This document shows, piece after piece, positions 18,088 to 26,232 of a stretch of 64,000 nt of DNA. The notes under the pieces were generated by a model that was given only the letters and a program-made list of their open reading frames with translations, had not been told where the DNA came from and did not search any database. Position numbers and translations under genes: made by a program. Every line of letters begins with the position of its first letter. The first letter of the stretch is position 1. Source of the stretch: Liopterus haemorrhoidalis (taxonomy: Eukaryota > Arthropoda > Insecta > Coleoptera > Dytiscidae); the NCBI GenBank assembly GCA_963971575.1, contig OZ020611.1, positions 56,267,381 through 56,331,380 of the forward strand, read 5' to 3'.

Positions 18088-18273
18088 TCACAGTCAATAA
18101 CTAGAAACACATTAAAATAAGGTGCAAGACTTCACACATAAAACAATAAGTTCGATTCTCTCAGGAAGAGTATCAACCTGTCACAGTCAATAACTAGAAA
18201 CACATTAAAATAAGGTGCAAGACTTCACACATAAAACAATAAGTTCGATTCTCTCAGGAAGAGTATCAACCTG
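18088..18273. repeat. 93-bp tandem duplication in the LINE 3' region
   Basis: Two adjacent 93-bp copies start at 18088 and 18181 (TCACAGTCAATAACTAG) and are identical by eye. They lie downstream of the ORF2 end on the LINE strand. The copy in unit 2 is at 45164-45349. Confidence 0.9.
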
Positions 18274-18309
18274 TCCATGAGTACCCTGTCGTCACCTAAA
18301 GCAACTGAC

Positions 18310-18694
18310 AGGTCATATCTGTGTTAACGTCTGTTAACACAGATCGAGGTTAACGACAAATCTGTTAACGACAAATCTGTGTTACACGTCTTACAGCTAG
18401 GGGACTCTTCTCCTCGAAGGAGGTGTCCATGGGTCCACCAACAGTGACCTATACGGAGGCGTGTGATGGCGGTTTCCTCCCTGCGGTTAATCCTGCAGGA
18501 AAAACCCCATGGTTTAACGTCTCCCTTAATCTGTCGTAACTGAACGTTCTGTGTGCGGTTCCACTCATGTTGCCACATGTCTAAAACCAGATGTTTCAGA
18601 TGAACCTTTGCGTCATCTGAAAAATGAAACTCACATCAATCATAGGTCTGTGAGAGGCGGCTTTTGCAGCTGCATCTGCCGCTTCGTTGCCTTT
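18310..18694 (-). pseudogene. I-like LINE ORF2: end of RNase H and C-terminal zinc region
   Basis: This continues the RNase H frame interrupted by gypsy-2: after Gly-His-Gly-Gly-Ile comes Lys-Gly-Asn-Glu-Ala-Ala-Asp-Ala-Ala, the standard final RNase H helix. Next is a Trp-Gln-x-Glu-Trp-Asn segment, an Ile-Thr-Arg-Leu-Arg-Ile-Gly-His motif, and the start of a Cys-x2-Cys element (Ser-Cys-Lys-Thr-Cys). Short tandem duplications around 18310-18372 disrupt the end. Unit 1 lacks about 31 bp present in unit 2 near 45394-45425. Confidence 0.75.
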
Positions 18695-18699
18695 AATAC

Positions 18700-18826
18700 T
18701 GTAACATGTAATAGGTTACGTAAATGATACACATGTATACTGCTTGATAGTTCTTTATTAACTGCCTATGATGTGGTCTAGGCTCGTCTGCCTAGGTCCG
18801 TACCTTTATCTTGTACATACATTACA
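18700..18826 (-). repeat. gypsy-2 3' LTR
   Basis: 127 bp, beginning TGTAATG and ending CATGTTACA on the element strand. It differs from the 5' LTR at one visible position (GTAAT versus GAAAT near 18709). Low LTR divergence implies insertion shortly before the duplication. Confidence 0.93.
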
Positions 18827-18845
18827 TCTCCCTTTTTCTTAAGAT
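18827..18845 (-). other. gypsy-2 polypurine tract
   Basis: On the element strand AAGAAAAAGGGAGA ends directly at the TG of the 3' LTR, the expected place for the plus-strand primer of reverse transcription. A further T-rich (A-rich on the element strand) block at 18929-19005 lies between the ORF and the tract. Confidence 0.8.
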
Positions 18846-19089
18846 AATACTTTATATACTATTTGTTACATTAATTATAAATTTATACTATACTTAACAT
18901 ACCTTTTACATACTTAACATTTATTATATCTTTTTTTTTTATTATTTTTTTTTTATTTATTTTTTTTTTTTTTATTTTTTTTTTTATTTATTTTTTTTTT
19001 TTTTAACTATATTCACAAACTATATACAAATTATTTACAACTAAAAAAAAAAACAACATTAGAAAAACAAACCTTATACAAAATAAAGT

Positions 19090-22000
19090 CTATTTTCTTT
19101 TAAATACAAGTCGATCAGGAGGTTTAATTTCTCTTCCTGATCTAGATATATTTCTAGTTTCAGAAGGTGGCTCTGCAATTAAAATTTTATTTTCATCTTC
19201 AAATAAACTATTTTTAATTTCATTTTCGACTTCATTGTAATCATTTTCCTCTGGTTCTACTTTAACGATTTCTTCTTTACAATTTGAAAACGGATTTAGA
19301 AATCGTCGGTTTCTTTCTAATATGGACCCATTTTCTAAGCTAACTTGATATGATCTTGGTCTATTTAAAACATTTTTTATAACACCTTTTTCCCAAATCT
19401 TATCTCTTTTAACAAAAACAGGCTGTCCCGTTTCTAAATCTTTCAAATTCTTAGCGGTTCTATCATAATATTTTTTCTGTTTTAATTGTTTAGACTTGAA
19501 TTTTTTCTTAACAATTTTATTTTTATCATTAATTTTATTTGTAAAATGATTACAATCAGGCAACAAACCTCTTAGTTTCCGATTCATCAAAAGCTGAGCG
19601 GGTGAGTCCAAACCAGACAGTGGCGTGTTTCGTAGTTCTAAAAGTGCTAAATACGGGTCTTGTTTAGTTTCAATAGTTTTTCTTAAAACTCGCTTGACTG
19701 TTTGTATTGTCCTCTCCGCCATACCGTTTGATTGAGGGTATTTAGGACTACTCCTAACATGTTCAAAATTCCATTCTAACGTAAAATTTTTAAATTCTGC
19801 ACTCGTAAATTGAGTACCGCCATCAGATATTAATAATTTAGGAATTCCATGTCTCGCAAAAATTGATTTTAAACTGGTAATTACATTAGAACTGGTAATT
19901 TTGTTCAAAATATTAATTTCAACAAATTTTGAAAAATAGTCTACTACAAGTATGTAATATTTATTATTCAATTCAAATATGTCAACACCAACCTTTTCCC
20001 ATGGACCATTAGGTATTTCATGTGGCATCATAGGTTCCTTTAAATTTTCACGTCTATATTTATTACATACAAAACAATTTTTTATAAATTTTTCTATATC
20101 TTTATCTATATCTTTCCAATATAAACACTCTCTGGCCCTATTTTTACATTTTTCAATACCTAAGTGTCCATAGTGTATTCGTTCTAACATTTCATTTTTT
20201 AATTTTGTAGGTACAACAATTCTTTTATTTTTAAATATAATATCATTTTTTACTGTTAAATCTCCAGCCAACCTTTTATAATATTCCATATCCGGTGAAT
20301 AGGTTATTGAAAAGTCCCAGCCAACATTTATACAACTTCTTAATTTTTGTAGTTCTCCGTCTTCAGCTGTGAATTTTTGAAATTTTAATACCTGCGAATC
20401 GGTGATATTTAAAGATAAAATCATTAAATCTGAATGGTATTCTAATTCATTATCTATTTCTGCAAAGTTATTATTTATTTCGTATGCGCGCGACAATGCG
20501 TCTGCTATATACAATTCTTTGCCTTTTTTAAAACGTAACGTTAGATCATAATTTTGCAAACGTAATAATAAACGTTGAAGACGTAACGGACAATCATTCA
20601 GTGGTTTTTTAATGATTGACAAAAGCGGTTTGTGGTCGGTTTCTACAACAAATTTTCGACCATATAAAAATTCTCTAAATCTTTCACATCCGAAACAAAT
20701 AGCTAGCATTTCCTTTTCGATTTGCGCATAATGTTTTTGTACCGAAGTAAGTGCGCGGGACGCGTACGCCACTGGTGCGCCATCTTGTAACAAAACAGCA
20801 CCAAGTCCGTCCTTGGAGGCGTCTACTGACAAAATTACCGGTTTTTGCATGGAATAGTATTGAAGTACGGGGGTTGTACTTAAAATATTTTTCAAATTTT
20901 CAAAACATTTATCATGGCAATCAAGCCATTGGAAGTGTACGTCTTTTTTAATTAATGATCTTAAAGGCGAACTTTTTTCCGCAAGATTAGGAATAAATTT
21001 TGATAGATACGTTAATATACCTAAGAAACGTTCTATATCTTTTTTATTTACTGGTTTTTGAAAATTAAGAATCGCACTTATTTTTTTAGAATCGGGGCGA
21101 ATTCCGGAGCTACTTAGTGTATGACCCATATATTGTAATTCAACTGCTCTAAATACACATTTATTTTTATTTAATTTTATGTTATATTCTATTATTCTAT
21201 CTAATACTTTCTTTAATCTTTCGTCGTGCTCTTCTTTAGTAGAACCCCATATTAAAATATCGTCGATGTACGTATCGACACCTTCAATGTCATCAAAAAT
21301 TTGTTTAACGATTCTGTGAAATATTTCAGGTGCGCACGAAATACCGTAAGCCAATCTTAAATATTTGTAACGACCAAAAGGAGTACTAAAAGTAGTTAAT
21401 TTCGAACTAAGTTCGTCTAGTTTAATTTGATAGAAACCTTGACTTGCGTCGAGCGTACTAAAAAATTTTGCACCTGATAACTTAGCTGTAATTTGATCAA
21501 GAGTAGGTAACTGAAAATGTTCCCGTTTGATGGCTAAATTTAAATTTTTGGGATCCAAACAAATTCTTAATGAATCGTCCTTTTTGCGAACAACGACTAA
21601 AGAATTGACCCATGCTGTCGGCTCGGTGACTTTCTCAACTATTTTTAATTTTTCTAATTTATTTAATTCTTCTTTAACTTTATCTTTGATCGCTAGCGGG
21701 ATTTTTCGCGGAGCATTAACAACCGGCCTAATTTTCTCATCGACAGTTATATGACACGGTTCAACTTTTACACAGCCTATTCCTGTAAATATACCAGAAT
21801 AATTTTTTAAAAAATCTATCTCGTCGATAGCAAAAACTCTTTTTATTAAATTTAGTTGTTGGCACGTTTCAATACCTAAAACTGGTGGAATATTTTTAAC
21901 ATTCACAATATAAAAATTTATTAACTGTAAACTGTTTCGAAACTGACATCTCAAAGTTATTTTACCTAATGTGTCAAGTGTCAAACCCGAATATGAAGTT

Positions 22001-22152
22001 AATCTAGTATTTGTCACATTTAATAAATTTTTATTAATATTTAGTTTCTTAAATACATCTATAGGAATACCGTTAGCCTGTGCTCCTGTATCGATTTTGA
22101 AATTAATTAATTCATTATTTATTTTTAGTTGACAAGACCAATGCTTTTGCAA
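19090..22152 (-). CDS. pol: gypsy-2 Pol polyprotein: protease, RT, RNase H, integrase (intact frame)
   Basis: This is an open frame of 1020 codons counted from the TTG at 22152; it is actually open about 20 codons further, to just inside the primer-binding site, and no ATG is obvious. Domains in order: aspartic protease Asp-Thr-Gly-Ala (about residue 21); RT with Tyr-Ile-Asp-Asp (about 295); RNase H Val-Asp-Ala-Ser (about 444); integrase zinc region His-Tyr-Gly-His...Cys-Phe-Val-Cys (about 660-700); and integrase core Asp (about 725), Ser-Asp-Gly-Gly (about 778), Glu in Met-Ala-Glu-Arg (about 813). A chromatin-binding tail ends in Lys-Arg-Lys. Pol would copy and integrate element DNA, but packaging needs Gag, which is absent. 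The family is Ty3/gypsy (Metaviridae) by domain order. The unit 2 copy has two stops. Confidence 0.93.
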   Translation of the reverse strand: MQKHWSCQLKINNELINFKIDTGAQANGIPIDVFKKLNINKNLLNVTNTRLTSYSGLTLDTLGKITLRCQFRNSLQLINFYIVNVKNIPPVLGIETCQQLNLIKRVFAIDEIDFLKNYSGIFTGIGCVKVEPCHITVDEKIRPVVNAPRKIPLAIKDKVKEELNKLEKLKIVEKVTEPTAWVNSLVVVRKKDDSLRICLDPKNLNLAIKREHFQLPTLDQITAKLSGAKFFSTLDASQGFYQIKLDELSSKLTTFSTPFGRYKYLRLAYGISCAPEIFHRIVKQIFDDIEGVDTYIDDILIWGSTKEEHDERLKKVLDRIIEYNIKLNKNKCVFRAVELQYMGHTLSSSGIRPDSKKISAILNFQKPVNKKDIERFLGILTYLSKFIPNLAEKSSPLRSLIKKDVHFQWLDCHDKCFENLKNILSTTPVLQYYSMQKPVILSVDASKDGLGAVLLQDGAPVAYASRALTSVQKHYAQIEKEMLAICFGCERFREFLYGRKFVVETDHKPLLSIIKKPLNDCPLRLQRLLLRLQNYDLTLRFKKGKELYIADALSRAYEINNNFAEIDNELEYHSDLMILSLNITDSQVLKFQKFTAEDGELQKLRSCINVGWDFSITYSPDMEYYKRLAGDLTVKNDIIFKNKRIVVPTKLKNEMLERIHYGHLGIEKCKNRARECLYWKDIDKDIEKFIKNCFVCNKYRRENLKEPMMPHEIPNGPWEKVGVDIFELNNKYYILVVDYFSKFVEINILNKITSSNVITSLKSIFARHGIPKLLISDGGTQFTSAEFKNFTLEWNFEHVRSSPKYPQSNGMAERTIQTVKRVLRKTIETKQDPYLALLELRNTPLSGLDSPAQLLMNRKLRGLLPDCNHFTNKINDKNKIVKKKFKSKQLKQKKYYDRTAKNLKDLETGQPVFVKRDKIWEKGVIKNVLNRPRSYQVSLENGSILERNRRFLNPFSNCKEEIVKVEPEENDYNEVENEIKNSLFEDENKILIAEPPSETRNISRSGREIKPPDRLVFKRK

Positions 22153-22199
22153 TTCATTGTTTTCTAAGGAACCAATTAAAACTTTGTTATTATCATTAA

Positions 22200-22218
22200 T
22201 TTCCTACCGACTGCGCCA
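22200..22218 (-). other. gypsy-2 primer-binding site
   Basis: Immediately downstream of the 5' LTR on the element strand is TGGCGCAGTCGGTAGGA. A TGG start fits pairing with a tRNA 3' CCA end. I recall Ser-tRNA sites of this kind in 17.6/297-type insect elements, but the exact tRNA needs checking. The Pol frame starts right after it. Confidence 0.7.
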
Positions 22219-22345
22219 TGTAACATGAAATAGGTTACGTAAATGATACACATGTATACTGCTTGATAGTTCTTTATTAACTGCCTATGATGTGGTCTAG
22301 GCTCGTCTGCCTAGGTCCGTACCTTTATCTTGTACATACATTACA
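22219..22345 (-). repeat. gypsy-2 5' LTR
   Basis: 127 bp, same length as the 3' LTR, flanked outside by AATAC at 22346-22350. It would hold the promoter and polyadenylation signals; at 127 bp it is very short for a gypsy LTR. Confidence 0.93.
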
Positions 22346-22350
22346 AATAC

Positions 22351-22795
22351 CACCATGTCCCAGTATCCAAAACAGTTCTAACCTCACATTTTGAGCATTC
22401 AGATTGTGGAGTAGCAACCGGATCTTTAGTACAAGAGGATGCACTGGATCTGGATCTTGGATACTGTTCAAAGCGCTCAGCGAGTCCGTCAAGGAACACT
22501 TGACCGACTTTGCTCTGACGAAACAAAACACAGGGCCTTGAAAATAGCGTACAGCTCAGCAGTGTACACACTCGTTATAGAGTGCAGACGGAACTGAAAC
22601 TGTTGGCGTGTATTCAAAGCAACGAACGCACACCCAACCCTAGTTCCGGATTTTGATCCGTCAGTAAAAGTGACAGTATCCTCGAACCTAGGGACCAGTG
22701 TTCTTTATAACTCATGTTGGTATTCGATAGGCAACGTAGTATCTTTATCAAATCTAGTTAATGTGAGGTTCACAAGTGGACGCGGTAGCGTCCAT
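22351..22795 (-). pseudogene. I-like LINE ORF2: N-terminal part of RNase H
   Basis: The minus strand encodes Phe-Thr-Asp-Gly-Ser-Lys-Ser (first catalytic Asp), Val-Gly-Cys-Ala-Phe, and Tyr-Thr-Ala-Glu-Leu-Tyr-Ala-Ile (catalytic Glu), ending at Gly-His-Gly-Gly-Ile where gypsy-2 entered. A stop occurs upstream of the domain and a frameshift inside it (frames 22325-22531 and 22341-22571 overlap). Its upstream neighbour is the Tc1 insertion. Confidence 0.8.
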
Positions 22796-23147
22796 TGGAC
22801 ACCATGGACGCTACTCCACAGAAAATTAGAGAATTAATTATAAGCATGTTTTGTGATGGGGAAAAAATAAGTGTTATTGCTAGAGATATGAAAATGTCAA
22901 AATCTACAGTTATTGACGTAATAAGATCGTATGGTGAAAACGGTACCATCGATACAAAGGGGAAAAGTCCAGGATGTCCGACTTTAGTATCAAATCGACA
23001 GAGAAGAGAACTTGTAAAAACGTGAAAAAGAACAGAAGGGCTACTGTTAGGGAAATAACGGCAGAGTGGAATGAGGCTGGAAGATCTTATTTTTCTAGAG
23101 AAACATGCAGAAAGTGGATACATAAAAGTGGTCTCAGTTTTTATGAG

Positions 23148-23207
23148 GTAATCATACCAATGTAATTTTTTTCAGTATTTTATTGAAACAGAAATTCTAC
23201 ATTTTAG
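23148..23207 (+). other. candidate 60-bp intron in the Tc1-like transposase
   Basis: GAG|GTAATC at the left and TTTTAG|GCA at the right, with a T-rich tract inside. Removing it joins Ser-Phe-Tyr-Glu to Ala-Lys-Glu-Lys in frame, while the unspliced reading hits a stop at 23163. A second AG at 23173-23174 is a less fitting acceptor. Same bases in unit 2. Confidence 0.6.
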
Positions 23208-23697
23208 GCAAAAGAAAAACCGTTCTTGACTGAACGACAGAAAAAAAAAGCGCTCAACTTGGTGTAAAGAGGGAAGGGCATGGACACAAGAACGGTGGAA
23301 TTCGATTATTTTCAGCGATGAGTCCAAATTTGATTTAAGTGTAGGTGATAATAGAAAACGAGTGATTCGGAGCCAAAATGAAGCGTTTCATAAAGATTCC
23401 TTGAAACGCACTGTCAGGTTTCCTGTTGGGGTTATGATTTGGGGCTGTATGTCCGCAAGAGGTGTGGGATGTATGCGGTTTGTTAATGGAATGATCAACG
23501 AAGTTAAATACTAAGAGATACTGGAAAATAATTTAAATCCCAGTGTTGAAAAATTGTATCCTTGGGCACAATTTTTTTTTCCAACAGGACAGCGCCGCCT
23601 CTCACCTGGCCAAAAGCACTCAAAAATGGTTCGAGAAGAATCACATGAGCATACTTGATTGGCCATCCAATTGGCTTGAGTAGTCCTGATTTAAATA

Positions 23698-24262
23698 ACG
23701 GGTGTTTTTTTTAGAGGTATAAAACTTTAAATTGCAATAAAACAACGATGGATTATTCGATTGACATGAATTTTTTTTTATTCGAAAGATAATCTTGTGG
23801 CATTACATTAAATCATACCAACAAGACGGCGCAACATGTCACACAGCTCGTGCCACAATCGATTTATTGAAAGACACGTTTGGTGACCGCCTAATTTCAC
23901 GTTTTGGACCTGTGAATTGGCCTCCAAGATCTTGTGATTTAACACCGCTGGACTACTTTCTGTGGGGCTATGTAAAGTCATTGGTCTATGCGGATAAGCC
24001 ACAAACGCTTGATCATTTGGAAGACAACATTCGCCGTGTTATTGCCGATATACGGCCACAAATGTTGGAAAAAGTCATCGAAAATTGGACGTCCAGATTG
24101 GACTACATCCGAGCCAGCCGTGGCGGTCATATGCCAGAAATCATATTTAAAATGTAATGCCACAAGATTATCTTTCGAATAAAAAAAAATTCATGTCAAT
24201 CGAATAATCCATCGTTGTTTTATTGCAATTTAAAGTTCTATACCTCTAAAAAAAACACCCAT
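23698..24262 (+). mobile_element. mariner-type deletion derivative with 110-bp TIRs, TSD TA
   Basis: The 565-bp element has long terminal inverted repeats (23698-23807 and 24153-24262), TA at both sides (23696-23697, 24263-24264), and retains only the C-terminal third of a mariner/Tc1 transposase (23795-24157). The retained protein has Gln-Gln-Asp-Gly-Ala (second catalytic Asp), Pro-Arg-Ser-Cys-Asp-Leu-Thr-Pro-Leu-Asp-Tyr-Phe-Leu-Trp-Gly (third catalytic residue region) and a C-terminus ending Ile-Ile-Phe-Lys-Met. The stop lies inside the right TIR. It splits the Tc1 transposase after Asp-Leu-Asn. It could be moved only by a transposase supplied in trans. Confidence 0.9.
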
Positions 24263-24699
24263 TATTATTGAAAGTCTTTGGCATAAGATGAAACAAAAAA
24301 TTAGAAACAACCCACAGAGAACGCTGAAAGGTTTGAAGGCCAAAATAAAGGAAGTATGGGATTCAGTGACCGTAGAAGAGTGTCAGGTTCTATTAGAATC
24401 TATGCCTAAAAGAATTGAGGCTGTAATTAAAGCGAAAGGGTATGTAACGCCTTATTAAACATCTAAAGGATTTATAATTTGTATTACATATTAATTTGTC
24501 CGAACCTTTAATTTTCAACTGAGTTCAGTTAAAATAAATGTTAAAGCCTAATTAAAATTTATTTTTAATTCTATTTTATCATCATAGAGTAGTCAAAATA
24601 GTGTTAAATCTTAAATCGAATTAAAAAAATTAATCAAAAATATATGTAGCGAGTAACACTGTACAAGAAATATATTAAGATATAAATTATGAAATGTCT

Positions 24700-25420
24700 G
24701 AACATATAGTTGTCAGGGCTCGTATTAAAATCAATGTCACTTAAAATGTCGAAAGTCCTCAAACCAAAAGGCCTATTGGCTCTTGGTTTTCTGTCATAAA
24801 TCTCTGTATGCCTATTTTGTAGAATAGGGTCATACGCGGGATGATCTGGCTTGGCACTGTGCGCAGCCATATACCGCAAGGATAGAATTTTACGACGATT
24901 GTACAGTGACGGTTCACCTGCTGCATACAGCAGGCTTGGTATTGGGCTGGTGCGAAATGCACTTGTGGCCAATCTAACCCCATTGTGATGTACAGTGTCA
25001 AGAATTCTAATCTCTTGGTGTTTAGCTGACCCATAAGCTAGACATCCATAGTCCAGCTTAGAGCGCACTAGAGAACGATATAAACGCAACATGACAGTGC
25101 GGTCTGCACCCCATGTCTTATGACTGAGGATCCGCAACAAATTGACCGACTTCTGGCATTTTTTTCCTGATAGACAAAAAATGTTCCCGGAAAGTAAGAC
25201 GAGTGTCAAACACGAGACCCAGAAATCTGGCAGTATCGGTAAAGGGTAACTGTGCTTCATTTAGTGTGAGTATAGGATTGGGATGTACACTCCTTTTCCT
25301 ACTAAAATGGACACATACAGTTTTGCTGGTCGATAATTTTAAGCCATTTTCGGTTGCACATGTATCGAGACGATCGATAGTCAGCTGAAGCTGACGTTCG
25401 ATTGTACGTATGCTGACGGT
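24700..25420 (-). pseudogene. I-like LINE ORF2: C-terminal part of reverse transcriptase (core deleted)
   Basis: The frame 24634-25260 encodes the RT thumb and connection region: Lys-Lys-Cys-Gln-Lys-Ser-Val-Asn-Leu-Leu, Leu-Tyr-Arg-Ser-Leu-Val-Arg-Ser-Lys-Leu-Asp-Tyr-Gly, and Tyr-Ala-Ala-Gly-Glu-Pro-Ser-Leu. Just upstream (to about 25420) lies a second frame with Phe-Ser-Arg-Lys-Arg and Ala-Arg-Phe-Leu-Gly-Leu. The catalytic palm with the Tyr-x-Asp-Asp motif is missing: endonuclease-proximal sequence at about 25440-25540 meets post-palm sequence. It is therefore an internal deletion, shared by both duplication units. Confidence 0.8.
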
Positions 25421-25546
25421 ATACTGTTTTTAGCCGCGCTTGTGGTGGAGTCCGTGAAATGATTCACCTCTTCGTCTACGGTCAAGCTCGGAATATCCTC
25501 ATGCGAAGGATTTCGCAAACTTGGTCCAGTCTGCTTTCCGAAGAAC

Positions 25547-26232
25547 TCACTGTGGCCAGCGGGATTCGATAACAGTATTAAACAGAGGCCTTAAGAGGAT
25601 TGGAAAGTGATCACTACCGCACAGGTCGTGATGCACATCCCATTTGAACAACGGAGCGATGGCTCCTGAAACAACGCTAAGATCTATAGCACTAAATGTA
25701 CCCGTTGCTGCACAAAAATGCGTGGGTCTTCCGTCGTTCAGAAAGCTCAAATTCAATTTGTTCAACATATTTTCCAGGTGACGTTCCCGTCGATCGTTCC
25801 GCACCGATCCCAACATACATTGTAGGCGTTAAAATCGCCTAGTAGTATGAAGGGTGGTGGGAGTTGATCGATGATGTTCACGACATCTCGGATGTCAGTT
25901 CGAACACCAGGGGGAAGGTAAGTAGAACAAATCGTCACCTGGAGGGGAAGTGCAACACGAACTGCTACAACCTGCAACTCAGTGTCAATGTCTACAGGAT
26001 CGTGGTACAATGTGTCTCTAACGAGAATTGCCACGCCGTCACATGCTTTTAACCCCGTAAGGAAATCCGTGCGAAACACGGAGTATCCCCGAGGAGAGAA
26101 GGTGTCGGTTTCGTTGAAGTTTGTTTCCTGCAGACAAACACACGAAGGCGCAAAATCTGACAATAAAAGTCGCAGTCCTTCGTAGCGCTGATATACACCG
26201 TTACAGTTCCACTGGATTAGTGAACCATTCAT
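25547..26232 (-). pseudogene. I-like LINE ORF2: APE-type endonuclease
   Basis: It starts Ile-Gln-Trp-Asn-Cys-Asn-Gly, with Cys-Leu-Gln-Glu-Thr (catalytic Glu), Tyr-Leu-Pro-Pro, Leu-Gly-Asp-Phe-Asn-Ala, and Gly-Ser-Asp-His-Phe-Pro-Ile (catalytic Asp-His). All key motifs of an exonuclease III-like LINE endonuclease are visible. A one-base loss after Val-Cys-Trp near 25810 shifts the frame between the first 156 codons and the last 89. In unit 2 the Gly of Gly-Asp-Phe-Asn is Val. Confidence 0.85.

Larger units (their letters stand above)
18700..22345 (-). mobile_element. gypsy-2: LTR retrotransposon without gag, 127-bp LTRs, TSD AATAC
   Basis: This 3.65-kb minus-strand element has two 127-bp LTRs (TG...CA, one difference), the 5-bp target duplication AATAC (18695-18699, 22346-22350), a primer-binding site next to the 5' LTR and a purine tract next to the 3' LTR. 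Only one ORF is present, covering protease, RT, RNase H and integrase. Gag is absent: the Pol frame opens within 20 bases of the 5' LTR. Removing the element exactly restores the RNase H frame of the host LINE, which confirms the boundaries. Confidence 0.93.
22795..24458 (+). pseudogene. Tc1-like transposase, 5'-truncated element, with a possible 60-bp intron and a nested mariner derivative
   Basis: The start Met-Asp-Ala-Thr-Pro-Gln-Lys-Ile leads a helix-turn-helix (Met-Ser-Lys-Ser-Thr-Val-Ile). A frameshift follows near 23020. The Val-Arg-Glu-Ile-Thr-Ala-Glu-Trp segment ends Gly-Leu-Ser-Phe-Tyr-Glu at a GT; after a 60-bp GT...AG interval the frame resumes Ala-Lys-Glu-Lys-Pro-Phe-Leu. The DDE domain shows Ser-Asp-Glu-Ser-Lys-Phe, Trp-Gly-Cys-Met-Ser, a frameshifted Gln-Gln-Asp motif near 23590, and Ser-Pro-Asp-Leu-Asn split by the mariner derivative. 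The C-terminus ends Gly-Tyr-Val-Thr-Pro-Tyr. The terminal repeats are not visible. Several stops make it dead. Confidence 0.85.

Noticed and set aside
22200..22218. A tRNA gene at the TGGCGCAGTCGGTAGG sequence
   Set aside because: It resembles part of a tRNA 5' half but has no cloverleaf around it; its place next to the 5' LTR makes it a primer-binding site.
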